This document shows, piece after piece, positions 37,936-46,540 of a stretch of DNA of 64,000 nucleotides (position 1 is its first letter; each line of letters starts with the position of its first letter). The notes beneath the pieces are model-generated. The model was given only the letters and a program-made list of their open reading frames with translations, did no database searches and was not told the DNA's origin. The position numbers were made by a program, and so were the translations under genes. Origin of the DNA: Dictyobacter aurantiacus (lineage in GTDB: Bacteria > Chloroflexota > Ktedonobacteria > Ktedonobacterales > Ktedonobacteraceae); contig NZ_BIFQ01000002.1 in NCBI RefSeq assembly GCF_003967515.1, forward strand, positions 1,860,001-1,924,000, given 5' to 3'.

Positions 37936-39018
37936 TTATTGGCTTTTGAATGTCTGTGGTGAGCGTTGCATGCTCGGCAGTTGGGTCGTCCGGCCCAACT
38001 CTTTGCCCTGTAGAGCCGCAATCAGCATGTCGAGTTCCGTCTGGGTAAAGTTCAGGACCGGTTTCTCGTTTTGCTGCTCGGCCTGCTGAATGGCCTGTAC
38101 CTGTGCTTGAACGGCCATCTCCATGCGCTTTAAGCGCTGCTCTTGTATGACTGATCTTTGCAGGCGATCGAGCAGCATATTTAATGATCGTGCAATCTGC
38201 CAGAGCACGTTATCCTGATTGAGCGGGGCACGCGCCTTTAAGTTGCCATTGGCAACCTCTACGTGGGTCTGCAGTATTTGGTTGATGCCCTGCTGGAGAT
38301 GTTCTCGTTCATCGACGAGTTGGTGCTCAAGGTAGGCGATCATCTCAGCCCGATCCGCGCGTTTGAGCGCTTTTGACGCGGAGTTGACCCAGAGCCACGA
38401 GACGAAAGCCACCAGGAACTGGACACCAACGGGGCGAATGATGATAGGGATTAACTGCATCTGGAGATCGTGATTGAGCACGGCAGTATGCGGCTGCAAA
38501 AATAAGCTGGCCAGGATGATGCCGATATTGTAAAGCATCACGATAAAAACGCTGCTTGAACTGAGCAGAGATACGCAGAGCAGCTCTCCAAAGACAAATA
38601 ATTCGTATTGCTGGATGCTGGGTTCGTCTAGCGGCCAGGTCGTAAAAATAACCAAAGTCAATGCGATTTCAAAGCCTAAGGTTAACAGCAATCCAGCGCC
38701 CTGCGGCCAGCGCGACCGATTGAAGAAAATAGCGATGAATGAGAAGACAATCATAATCGCGTCAGCCCATATAACAAATGGGTTAGGCAGGGTGAGGCAG
38801 CCTGGAATAAAGAGAATAAAACACACGAGGAGCCAGAAAATAATGGTCGCGGTGAGCTGCGATTTACGGGCGGCTTCTCGTTCTACAAAACTCGCGCTCG
38901 ATGGGGGCGTTGGGAGCGCGGTATTCGCGTACCACCATCCTATCAGGCCCGTTCTTTGTTTATTCTCTTCGACAAGTTCTTGGGGAGACCATCCCTGGTT
39001 GTTTTGCGTGTTGTTCAT
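37936..39018 (-). CDS. Polytopic membrane protein with HAMP-like and coiled-coil tail
   Basis: 360 residues. After a cytoplasmic start come about six hydrophobic helices (roughly residues 55-215, e.g. LTATIIFWLLVCFILFIPG), then a helical region VANGNLKARAPLNQDNVLWQIARSLNMLLDRLQR like a HAMP linker, and a Gln/Glu-rich coiled coil (VQAQVQAIQQAEQQNE). There is no kinase, cyclase or receiver domain, so it may be a sensor that signals through a partner or a scaffold. AAGGAATTCG precedes the ATG. It follows a 189-residue unknown protein by 83 bp and may share its transcript. Function unknown. Confidence 0.75.
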   Translation of the reverse strand: MNNTQNNQGWSPQELVEENKQRTGLIGWWYANTALPTPPSSASFVEREAARKSQLTATIIFWLLVCFILFIPGCLTLPNPFVIWADAIMIVFSFIAIFFNRSRWPQGAGLLLTLGFEIALTLVIFTTWPLDEPSIQQYELFVFGELLCVSLLSSSSVFIVMLYNIGIILASLFLQPHTAVLNHDLQMQLIPIIIRPVGVQFLVAFVSWLWVNSASKALKRADRAEMIAYLEHQLVDEREHLQQGINQILQTHVEVANGNLKARAPLNQDNVLWQIARSLNMLLDRLQRSVIQEQRLKRMEMAVQAQVQAIQQAEQQNEKPVLNFTQTELDMLIAALQGKELGRTTQLPSMQRSPQTFKSQ

Positions 39019-39101
39019 CGAATTCCTTCTTTAGTATATTATGCGACTTCTATGGGTGTCCTGATGGTATCAGGGTAGTTGATGTATTCAGGCAGACTTC
39101 A

Positions 39102-39671
39102 TCAAAAAAATTTATTCTGGTCGTCCTGCGTAATGAAAATGATTACTTTTAGGGAAAAAAGAATCCGCAGTGCTTCATCGACCACATTTGATGAAAGGGG
39201 AACAGCTCTTTTGATATCAGTGATATCTCTGCGCCCATCAATCTGCTCGTAAACGCTTTGTAGCATCAGTTTTTGGATTGTCGTCCAGCCGACTAAACTG
39301 TCCACATTGAGTCTGGCGATTTGCCGTGGAATGGGAGGCTTTTGCTCCTGTTCCGACTGCGCATCCCTGTCAGGGTGAGATGTTGGCGGGGCCGGTAGAG
39401 GATGAAGCTTCCAGTGGAAAGGTCCCCGTTCCCCATCTAGGCGTATGAGGACATCTGTTGTTGTAGGATGACGCTTTCCGTTTTGTTCTTCTACATAACA
39501 CGCCGTGACTTTACCTTCGACCAGTTGAAGATACCCGGTGCAGCGTCCCCGGATACCCGGCACATGGTGAAGGTCACTTGCTTGTAATAAACCATTTCTT
39601 CGGTACCGCTCAAAGACCCCGAGACTAAACGCAAGACCTAAACTTGCATCAATATAATCTTTGTTTTCCAT
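39102..39671 (-). CDS. Hypothetical protein, 189 aa, with C-terminal winged-helix-like segment
   Basis: I do not recognise a named family. The N-terminal half is beta-rich (RCTGYLQLVEGKVTACYVEEQNGK), similar in style to DUF4388/PatA-type domains of gliding and signalling proteins. A Pro-rich linker (PPTSHPDRDAQSEQEQKPP) follows. The last 60 residues (VYEQIDGRRDITDIKRAVPLSS...EALRILFSLKVI) look like a winged helix. AAGGTG lies before the ATG. It is upstream of and co-directional with the HAMP-like membrane protein, suggesting a joint signalling role; this is inference. Confidence 0.65.
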   Translation of the reverse strand: MENKDYIDASLGLAFSLGVFERYRRNGLLQASDLHHVPGIRGRCTGYLQLVEGKVTACYVEEQNGKRHPTTTDVLIRLDGERGPFHWKLHPLPAPPTSHPDRDAQSEQEQKPPIPRQIARLNVDSLVGWTTIQKLMLQSVYEQIDGRRDITDIKRAVPLSSNVVDEALRILFSLKVIIFITQDDQNKFF

Positions 39672-40637
39672 GCAACACCTTTTGTAACTTTTTCAGCGAA
39701 ATCGATATGATTTCTTTCCTCCATTTTGCACCTTTTATATGTGGTGTGGTTTGTGCGAATACTGTGAATAAATCTGGCAAGAAAAACAAGGATACCTAAT
39801 TATGGTTAAAACCACTTCATCCTATATATGCCGACTATATCACATCCCTAAGCATGAATTCAATCGTCTCTTACAAATGGGCCGGGCTTTCTTCGAATAG
39901 TCACACGATAATACCTACAGCTATCATGTAGTCCCCATAGTGATTTGTATCCATTAGATATAAGACTATGCCTCCCACGCCCCTTTAAGCCATTAGCGAA
40001 CTCGTTCAAATAGCTCTCGCTGCATAGACCGCAGGGAGGGTGTCCATATGGCCGTTACACCAGAGGCAAAAACTCAACAATATAATAGATGGACACCTGC
40101 AGATAATCTCATCTATTTGTGATAGCTATTCAAGAAAATATAACCTCAACTGCATATCTGATGTTGAGAGCAGCAGTGACAAGTTTCAAGGGAGATAGAG
40201 GTCATGTTATCGATTTAAAATTAGACAGGGAATGAAATTAATGCTATAACAACATATAAATCTACTAATAGGAGATTGAAGAGAGATACTTATTTGTTTC
40301 TCTGCCTGGCAGAGAAAATGTGGCATTTGTTGACGCACATGCAGTCTATCCAAAGCTTGCTTGATTGCTCTACCTGTGAAGAATCCCTCTCTTTTTACGA
40401 TACCTATTACGATCAGATTGCCTCAATGATGATGCACATCGTCCTTCGCGTTGATAGCCGGGGATGTATAGTCATCGACTGATGAAGCATACCGGCATCC
40501 TTTTTATGTGTACCAACCCGAAGTTCGGTAGACATGGATATCGTGCGATATCCCACGGTGGGAGAGCAGACTGCATGTGTTTCTACCTCGTGTGAAGGAG
40601 TAGACACGAGAGGTGCAATTGAAGGATTTGGCTTGAA
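39672..40637. other. 966-bp gap without a confident gene
   Basis: AT-rich sequence between divergent genes. It holds a 24-codon frame at 40048-40122 with a good ribosome site, an inverted repeat GGTGTCCAT (40039-40047) / ATGGACACC (40089-40097), and a weak 68-codon frame from TTG 40276. I see no tRNA or known RNA family. Promoter and leader for the ThDP enzyme gene are expected in the last 200 bp. Confidence 0.5.
40048..40122 (+). CDS. Possible 24-residue peptide
   Basis: ATG 40048 with GGGAGGG 8 nt upstream opens a frame for 24 codons (begins MAVTPEAKTQQYNRW, ends NLIYL) and stops at TGA 40120. Its start and body lie inside an inverted repeat whose arms include the ribosome-site region, so translation could depend on the fold. 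It might be a leader peptide or a small independent peptide. No family known; chance occurrence is possible. Confidence 0.25.
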   Translation: MAVTPEAKTQQYNRWTPADNLIYL

Positions 40638-42398
40638 ATGAACACACTTAAAAAAGACATTATGCTTACAGAGCTCACTCAGACATTACCTGCTGTTCAC
40701 GTGCTCTTTAATGCTCTTGAGGAAATGCACGTCTCACATATTTTTGGCGTTCCCGGTGGTCCTCTGGTCCCTTTATTTGCTGCCCTGTCTGAGCGACAGC
40801 ACATCCAGCCCATCTTAGCGAAACATGAAGAGGGCGCGGCGTTTATGGCAGAGGGGTACGCGCGTGTCCGGCGTAGCCTCGGTGTGTGTTGCGCGACGAG
40901 TGGCCCTGGCGCAACAAACGCGTTTACCGGCGTTGCCAGCGCCCACAGCGATTCGATCCCCGTCCTGGCCCTCACCGGACAGGTGGCCACCAGTGCTTTT
41001 GGCAAAGGCGGAGTCCAGGATAGCAGCAGCGGCAATTGGAACGTTGATGTCGTTGATGCTTATCGGGCCGCGACGAAATTGTCGTTGATGCTACAGAGTG
41101 GCGAGCAGATGCCCCATATGATTCGTCGTATGGTCCGGACCGCTCTCACCGGTCGCACCGGGGCGGTGCATTTGAATTTGCCGGCCGATGTGATCAAACA
41201 AATGGCGCCGGTGAGCGCGCAGCCCGTGACGAAGTTTTATACCCGGACTCTGCCCTCGGGAGATCCACAGGCTGTTCAAGATGTGGCCTCTGTGCTGAGA
41301 TCGGCGCGAAAACCCGCCTTGCTGGTTGGTCATGGCATCAATCTGTCTGGCGCCTGGGAACCCCTCCAGCGCCTTGCTGAACACCTGGCCATTCCGGTCG
41401 CGACGACCCTCAAGGGGAAAAGTGCATTTCCTGAACGGCACCCGCTCTCACTCGGCGTTTTTGGCTTCGGTGGGCACCCGCTGGCGGAAGCGTACATATA
41501 TGCTGAAGATGTCGATGCCATTGTGGTGATTGGAACCAGTCTTGGCGAATTCCAGACCAACGGCTGGGACCCACGCCTGGCTGCCAGTCGTACGGTCATA
41601 CAGATCGACATTGATCCGCTGGAGATCGGCAAAAACTATCCAGTTGACTACAGCATTGTTGGCGACGCAAATGCTGTACTTCTCGCCTTGACGGACACGC
41701 TCAGCCAGGGTGAAGCGAGATCACAGCATGATTTTTATACCAGGCTACACGCGCTTCGCGAGCAGCATCCCCGCTATTACCATGCCGAGGCATTGCAGGC
41801 CGAAGCTCCTGTCCTCAAACCGCAGGCGGTTGTGACGAAAATGAATGATATTCTGCCCGATGACACCCTGCTGTTCGTTGACAACGGGAACTGCCTCAGC
41901 TGGGCGGGCCAGTTTTACGAGGCCCGCCAAACGGGCACGGTGTTTTTCGCGACCAATGTCGCATCGATGGGGTATGCCATTGCGGCTGCCATCGGCGGGA
42001 AAATTGCCGCGCCAGACAAACCGGTTGTCGCACTGCTCGGGGACGGCGCCTTTGGGATGAATGGCCTGGAAATCCATACCGCGGTGGACTACAACCTTCC
42101 AGTCATCTGGGTGGTCCTCAACAATGGCGGCCACGGCATGGCGTACAACGGCGAAAAGCTCATCACGGGTACCTCGTACCTGACCACGTATAGCAAGCCC
42201 ATGGATGTGAGCGCCATTGCCCGTGGCGCGGGGGTAGAAGCGTTTACCGCGACCACGCTCGCTGAATTTGAAGAGAGCTTGCAGCAAGCGCTTCGCTTGC
42301 AGAAACCGTGCCTGATCGAAGCTATTGTCGACATAGAGGAGGCGCCCCGCTCTTTGCAACAACGAGTCGATACATTAAAAGCCTTCTTCGGAAAGTAA
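40638..42398 (+). CDS. Thiamine diphosphate enzyme, acetolactate-synthase-like
   Basis: 586 residues in the three-domain ThDP decarboxylase/ligase fold. EEGAAFMAEGYARV holds the activating Glu, TSGPGATNAFTGVASAHSDSIPVLALTGQV is the conserved N-domain block, the middle Rossmann domain follows (KPALLVGHGINLSGA), and the C-domain has LLGDGAFGMNGLEIHTA...VVLNNGG, the GDG-NN motif for ThDP and Mg. No small regulatory subunit gene follows, and the next gene is a KAS III homologue, so a biosynthetic carboligase or 2-oxoacid decarboxylase seems likelier than the isoleucine/valine pathway enzyme. Substrate unknown. Confidence 0.85.
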   Translation: MNTLKKDIMLTELTQTLPAVHVLFNALEEMHVSHIFGVPGGPLVPLFAALSERQHIQPILAKHEEGAAFMAEGYARVRRSLGVCCATSGPGATNAFTGVASAHSDSIPVLALTGQVATSAFGKGGVQDSSSGNWNVDVVDAYRAATKLSLMLQSGEQMPHMIRRMVRTALTGRTGAVHLNLPADVIKQMAPVSAQPVTKFYTRTLPSGDPQAVQDVASVLRSARKPALLVGHGINLSGAWEPLQRLAEHLAIPVATTLKGKSAFPERHPLSLGVFGFGGHPLAEAYIYAEDVDAIVVIGTSLGEFQTNGWDPRLAASRTVIQIDIDPLEIGKNYPVDYSIVGDANAVLLALTDTLSQGEARSQHDFYTRLHALREQHPRYYHAEALQAEAPVLKPQAVVTKMNDILPDDTLLFVDNGNCLSWAGQFYEARQTGTVFFATNVASMGYAIAAAIGGKIAAPDKPVVALLGDGAFGMNGLEIHTAVDYNLPVIWVVLNNGGHGMAYNGEKLITGTSYLTTYSKPMDVSAIARGAGVEAFTATTLAEFEESLQQALRLQKPCLIEAIVDIEEAPRSLQQRVDTLKAFFGK

Positions 42399-42486
42399 TC
42401 ATACGCGCCTCCCGATAAACTTCTCTCTCTGACCGTGAGATATCCACCTATGCTCTTGTGTTCGTGTTCATCTCACCAGAGAGAGA

Positions 42487-43575
42487 ATGTTTTCACCTGG
42501 GAGAGCAAGGTGCTATGAGCATATCGAAAGTGAAGCAAGTAGAAAGATGTATAACATTTTTAAAGATCGATCTCCCTTTCAATCCCGAGATTTGACGGCG
42601 CGAGAGCCAGGAAACAACAGAGTTGGGATCAAATCGTGTGGGTTCAGCGTTCCCCCTCACATCCGTACGAACGACGACCCTATTTTCAAGACGCTCACAA
42701 GGACGATGAACGCGCAGGGGATCGCGGAAGTAGACCTTTTTACAGGCCTGAAGGAGAGGCGCTACTTAGCAGGCGATGAACGGGTTGAAACATTTATGGT
42801 AGAGGCGGCAAGAGTAGCCATTGAAAGAGCCCATGGAGCCGTGCTGGATATTGATCGACTGTACGGTTACACGTCAGTAGCGGCATACCTTACCCCGAAC
42901 AGCCTTTACGAGGTCCATCACGCGTTGCAGTTGTCAGAACAGACGATGGTCATTCCTCTGAACAATGAATTCTCGACCTTCCTGCTGGGGATCTTGCAGG
43001 CTTGTGAAGCCATCGTCGCCGGTCACAGCAAACACGCGCTCGTCGTTTGTGGAACCAACTGGACCCAATATATGGACTACACGCAGGGGCACGCGCTAAG
43101 CGTGGGTGACGGAGCAGGGGCCGCGCTGATTGGTCCAGATGCCGAATTTGTCCTGCTGGATTACGCCACCCAGACGCTGAGCGAGCAATATGGCGCGATG
43201 ACGATGCAGGCCCGCGAAAGCGCGCATCCCACGTATAAGATCACCGAGGAGCAAGGGTTGCATTCTTTTCAGGTGTCGGCGATGCACGGCATCCCAACGA
43301 TGGTACTCTCCCTATTGAAAAAACACGGTCTCAGCGGAAAGGACATCGCGCTCATCACGCACCAGGCCTCGCGTGTTCTAATGGATAATTGGGCGGCTCG
43401 TATCGAACCAAAGGAATACCTGGATACGCTGGAGCAATTTGGAAACCTGACTCTGGCCTCTTACGCTGTCACATTGGCGTATCACTATCCGCTGATTACC
43501 GCGCCGTACCTGGTCCTTGCGGCCGTAGGGGTTGGCTATCATCAAACGGTGCTGCTTTTCAAGCGTTCAATATGA
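42487..43575 (+). CDS. 3-oxoacyl-ACP synthase III (KAS III) homologue lacking the active-site cysteine
   Basis: 362 residues, thiolase fold. The last catalytic residues are in place: His292 in LITHQAS and Asn320 in FGNLTLAS; SVGDGAGAALI is the usual glycine-rich block. At the position of the nucleophilic Cys (AACxGF in FabH) the sequence reads NEFSTF, putting Phe162 there. Such a protein cannot form the usual acyl-Cys intermediate; it may be a structural partner or use another chemistry. Start uncertain: ATG 42547 is an alternative, as the first ~45 residues have no family match. It follows the ThDP gene by 88 bp and overlaps the next small frame by 4 bp. Confidence 0.8.
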   Translation: MFSPGRARCYEHIESEASRKMYNIFKDRSPFQSRDLTAREPGNNRVGIKSCGFSVPPHIRTNDDPIFKTLTRTMNAQGIAEVDLFTGLKERRYLAGDERVETFMVEAARVAIERAHGAVLDIDRLYGYTSVAAYLTPNSLYEVHHALQLSEQTMVIPLNNEFSTFLLGILQACEAIVAGHSKHALVVCGTNWTQYMDYTQGHALSVGDGAGAALIGPDAEFVLLDYATQTLSEQYGAMTMQARESAHPTYKITEEQGLHSFQVSAMHGIPTMVLSLLKKHGLSGKDIALITHQASRVLMDNWAARIEPKEYLDTLEQFGNLTLASYAVTLAYHYPLITAPYLVLAAVGVGYHQTVLLFKRSI

Positions 43576-43667
43576 GCAAATATATCTTCTACCCCGATAT
43601 CGAGGGGCCGCGCGAAAATCCAAAGGTGCGGAGCGCGCAGAGGGAGATCTTCCAGCACGATGGCTAG
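43572..43667 (+). pseudogene. 5' stub of a third coupled gene (31 codons)
   Basis: ATG 43572 overlaps the KAS III stop (ATGA), the usual sign of translational coupling. The frame encodes MSKYIFYPDIEGPRENPKVR and 11 more residues and stops at 43667, 3 bp inside the end of the convergent rph gene. The sequence reads like the N-terminus of a real cytosolic protein, so the rest was probably lost when rph DNA was joined here. I do not recognise the family. It may also be a complete small protein. Confidence 0.45.
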
Positions 43668-46279
43668 AAGATCTCTACATAGCCTTCTGTTCCATTCACG
43701 CGAATGCGTGTCCCATCTTGTATCAGCCTGGTTGCATTTTCCACTCCGATCACTGCTGGCAAGCCATATTCACGCGCGATAACTGCTCCATGGGTCATCA
43801 GTCCGCCAACTTCGGTGACCAGGCCTTTGATGGCTACAAACAATGGTGTCCAGCTCGGGTCTGTAAAGGAGGTGACTAATATATCCCCTTCTTCTAGATC
43901 AGCATCTTCTATGGTTAAGATGACACGTGCTCGTCCCTCTATGATTCCGGACGAAACAGGGAGACCTACCATTGCGCCGGCTGGAAGATGTTCCCGTTTG
44001 TACTCACCTGGAACGATTTCACCATCAGACGTGAGCACACGTGGGGGCGTGAGTTTTTCATAGAATGTATGCTTGTCTTTTCGTTTGCTGATGATCTGAG
44101 AATCCAGCCTCTGTGCGCGTACGACTTCGTGCAGTTCCTGGAATGTGAGGTAGTAGATATCTTCTTGTTCATGAAGAACGTTGGCCTCTACGAGTCGTTG
44201 AGCTTCTTTCAGTAACGCCTGCTTATATACGAAGTAGCGATTTACGATGCCGTATTTTGGATATTCACGGTAGCCAATGAAGTTCCGGACCAGGTTGATC
44301 ATGCGTTGTGTCTCTCTGACTTTCGCTTCACCATCCGGTAATTGTTTCAATCGATCCACTATCTCTTGTGTTTTTTGCAACGCTTCCTGTCGTCCTTGCT
44401 CAAATTTCCGCTGGCTGGCACCAGGCTCAAAGTTTTTGATGTTCGTGAGAAGCATGGGGACAAGGGTCGCTGGTTGTTCACTCCAACGGGGCCTCGTAAT
44501 ATCGATTTCTCCGGAACAGCGCATGCCATATGTGGTGAGAAAAGCAGAGATCGCGTCCCGGGTTTCCTGTCCACCAGGAAACTTCACCAGTCCATCCAGA
44601 AAAGTACCATCTTTTACCTGCTGTAAATACGCAATGACTTCCGGGTACGGACGAATCACATCCGCGACATCCAATAGCGCCAGACCCATTTCCGACGTAA
44701 TGTTGTTGGGGACCGATTGAGAAAGGATATCTGCTACGTTTTTTTCACCTAACCACAGCTCCATTTTTTCATTGATCCATGCAGAAGCATTTATGGCAGC
44801 CATAAACACAGCCGAACTTCGTGGATCAAACGAGATCTTTTTTAATTGCTGGATATCTTCCAGGATAAAATCAAAGAGATCTGACCCTGCTTTCGTCTGG
44901 ATGGTTTGTTGTAATTCTGCTACCGATGCCTGACTTCGCTTCATCAAATCGGAAACGATGGCCGGATCGTTTTCGAACGGTGCTTGCACACCCGCAGACG
45001 ACGCAGCTGTATTGCTTGTAGCGGGGCCCGGTTCTTTGTTCTCATCTGGGAACGATGGTATGAAATCTTCTCTCTCGATGATGGTCATAAGCGCATCTTT
45101 TATGAGCGGATCGTGTTGTCCCATGGCGCGTAATACCATTGCTCTGCCAATAGGGGAGGCCAGTTGTTGTGCGACATCAACGAACAATCTTCCACCAGCT
45201 TGATACATGGGTCGAGCAGCTGTTAACTGCCATAAAGAGATCCCCAATGGTTTTATGGGATCAGTCATCATTTGTTGATGACCAACAGATATATACACGT
45301 GATGTTCGTGATCATTCACTTCAGGGATGGGGTATAACGTCGTGATTGGCCGGCTCTGGACAATAGAAAATGTATCATCAACCAGGCACCATTCGATGTC
45401 CTGGGGGATGCCGAAATGTGCTTCAATCTTTCTGCCGATGCGCTCAAGTTGTAAAATCTGTTCATTCGTCAGAGCTTGCCTGCTTTGCCGTTCAGGCTCA
45501 ATCGCCTGCTCTTTCGTACCACCCTCGTGTAAGGCATAGATCGCCAGCTTCTTGGTGGATATCTTCTTCACGATAATCTTGCCGTTACGCACGTTATAGT
45601 TATCGGCATTCACCAGACCGGAGACCAGAGCCTCACCAAGTCCGAAGCTGGCATCAATGGATACGACTTTCCTGTTCGAAGTGACGGGATCGGCTGTAAA
45701 CGCAATGCCCGCCGTCTGCGGGAAGACCATCTTCTGAACAACCACAGACAGAAGGACTTTACGATGGTCGAAGCCGTTTTGCATGCGGTACATGACTGCT
45801 CTGTCGGTAAAGAGCGATGCCCAGCACTTACTGATATGCTTGAGGATGGCTTCCTGTCCGATAATGTTCAAATACGTATCCTGCTGACCGGCAAAGGAGG
45901 CCGTCGGTAAATCCTCCGCAGTTGCGCTGGATCGTACTGCATAGGCATGTTTTTCACCAGACATGGAGAGGAAACGGGCGATCTCTTCCGTAATGTCCTG
46001 AGGGATGGCGATCTCTTCGATGGCCCCGCGAATCTCAGCACTCAATGCACTGATTGTATCGCGGTCTTCCACCTTGAGCAGCGAGAACTGATCAAGCAAT
46101 TCGTTTATCGACGGCACTTCCCCGATGCTTCGTTTAAATGCTTCGGTAGAAAGGCAAAAACCATCTGGTACGTGTATGCCTTCAATCCTGGAGAGCTCCC
46201 CCAGGTTCGCGCCTTTCCCTCCCACAAGCATGAGTTTTGTTTTGTCAATGTCCTGAAAACCAAGCACATAGGAACCCAT
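43664..46279 (-). CDS. rph: Rifampicin phosphotransferase (rifamycin-inactivating)
   Basis: 871 residues, same length and domain order as the Listeria-type enzyme. N-terminal ATP-grasp region starts YVLGFQDID, KLMLVGGKGANLGELS, with AVRSSATAEDLPTASFAGQ and IEWCLVDDTFSIVQSRPITT; then the rifampicin-binding domain (YISVGHQQMMTDPIKPLG; AINASAWINEKMELWLGEKN); then the swivelling His domain with catalytic His830 in GGLMTHGAVIARE. It transfers the ATP beta-phosphate to the C21 hydroxyl of rifamycins, releasing AMP and phosphate. PEP synthases share the His domain but not this middle domain. ATG 46279 matches the family start. No GGGGCTTGC-type rifamycin-associated element was seen upstream. Confidence 0.93.
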   Translation of the reverse strand: MGSYVLGFQDIDKTKLMLVGGKGANLGELSRIEGIHVPDGFCLSTEAFKRSIGEVPSINELLDQFSLLKVEDRDTISALSAEIRGAIEEIAIPQDITEEIARFLSMSGEKHAYAVRSSATAEDLPTASFAGQQDTYLNIIGQEAILKHISKCWASLFTDRAVMYRMQNGFDHRKVLLSVVVQKMVFPQTAGIAFTADPVTSNRKVVSIDASFGLGEALVSGLVNADNYNVRNGKIIVKKISTKKLAIYALHEGGTKEQAIEPERQSRQALTNEQILQLERIGRKIEAHFGIPQDIEWCLVDDTFSIVQSRPITTLYPIPEVNDHEHHVYISVGHQQMMTDPIKPLGISLWQLTAARPMYQAGGRLFVDVAQQLASPIGRAMVLRAMGQHDPLIKDALMTIIEREDFIPSFPDENKEPGPATSNTAASSAGVQAPFENDPAIVSDLMKRSQASVAELQQTIQTKAGSDLFDFILEDIQQLKKISFDPRSSAVFMAAINASAWINEKMELWLGEKNVADILSQSVPNNITSEMGLALLDVADVIRPYPEVIAYLQQVKDGTFLDGLVKFPGGQETRDAISAFLTTYGMRCSGEIDITRPRWSEQPATLVPMLLTNIKNFEPGASQRKFEQGRQEALQKTQEIVDRLKQLPDGEAKVRETQRMINLVRNFIGYREYPKYGIVNRYFVYKQALLKEAQRLVEANVLHEQEDIYYLTFQELHEVVRAQRLDSQIISKRKDKHTFYEKLTPPRVLTSDGEIVPGEYKREHLPAGAMVGLPVSSGIIEGRARVILTIEDADLEEGDILVTSFTDPSWTPLFVAIKGLVTEVGGLMTHGAVIAREYGLPAVIGVENATRLIQDGTRIRVNGTEGYVEIF

Positions 46280-46540
46280 ATGTTTTCCCTCTCCTGTCAA
46301 TTGCTGCGTTGATCGTGTTGATGGTATCCCGCGGATTTACATCTACCTGAGTATAGGGGAAGGAACGCCAAAAAAAATCGTCCAAAAAGGCAGTGTGCGA
46401 GTAGATAGGAGGTGTTACAATAAAAGTGGAGATACATGTGCTTCTTTTTTTGGTCCTCAGGAACTATGCCGCTCCCTTGCTCTCGCGAACATGCCATCCT
46501 CCTCCCCATCCTCACCCCCATTGCTTTAGCGTGGGAGCGC

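Noticed and set aside
40638..42398. Acetohydroxyacid synthase large subunit of branched-chain amino acid synthesis
   Set aside because: No ilvN or ilvC neighbour and a KAS III-like partner instead; kept as ThDP enzyme of unknown substrate.
43664..46279. Phosphoenolpyruvate synthase
   Set aside because: The N- and C-terminal domains are shared, but the middle domain and length match rifampicin phosphotransferase far better.
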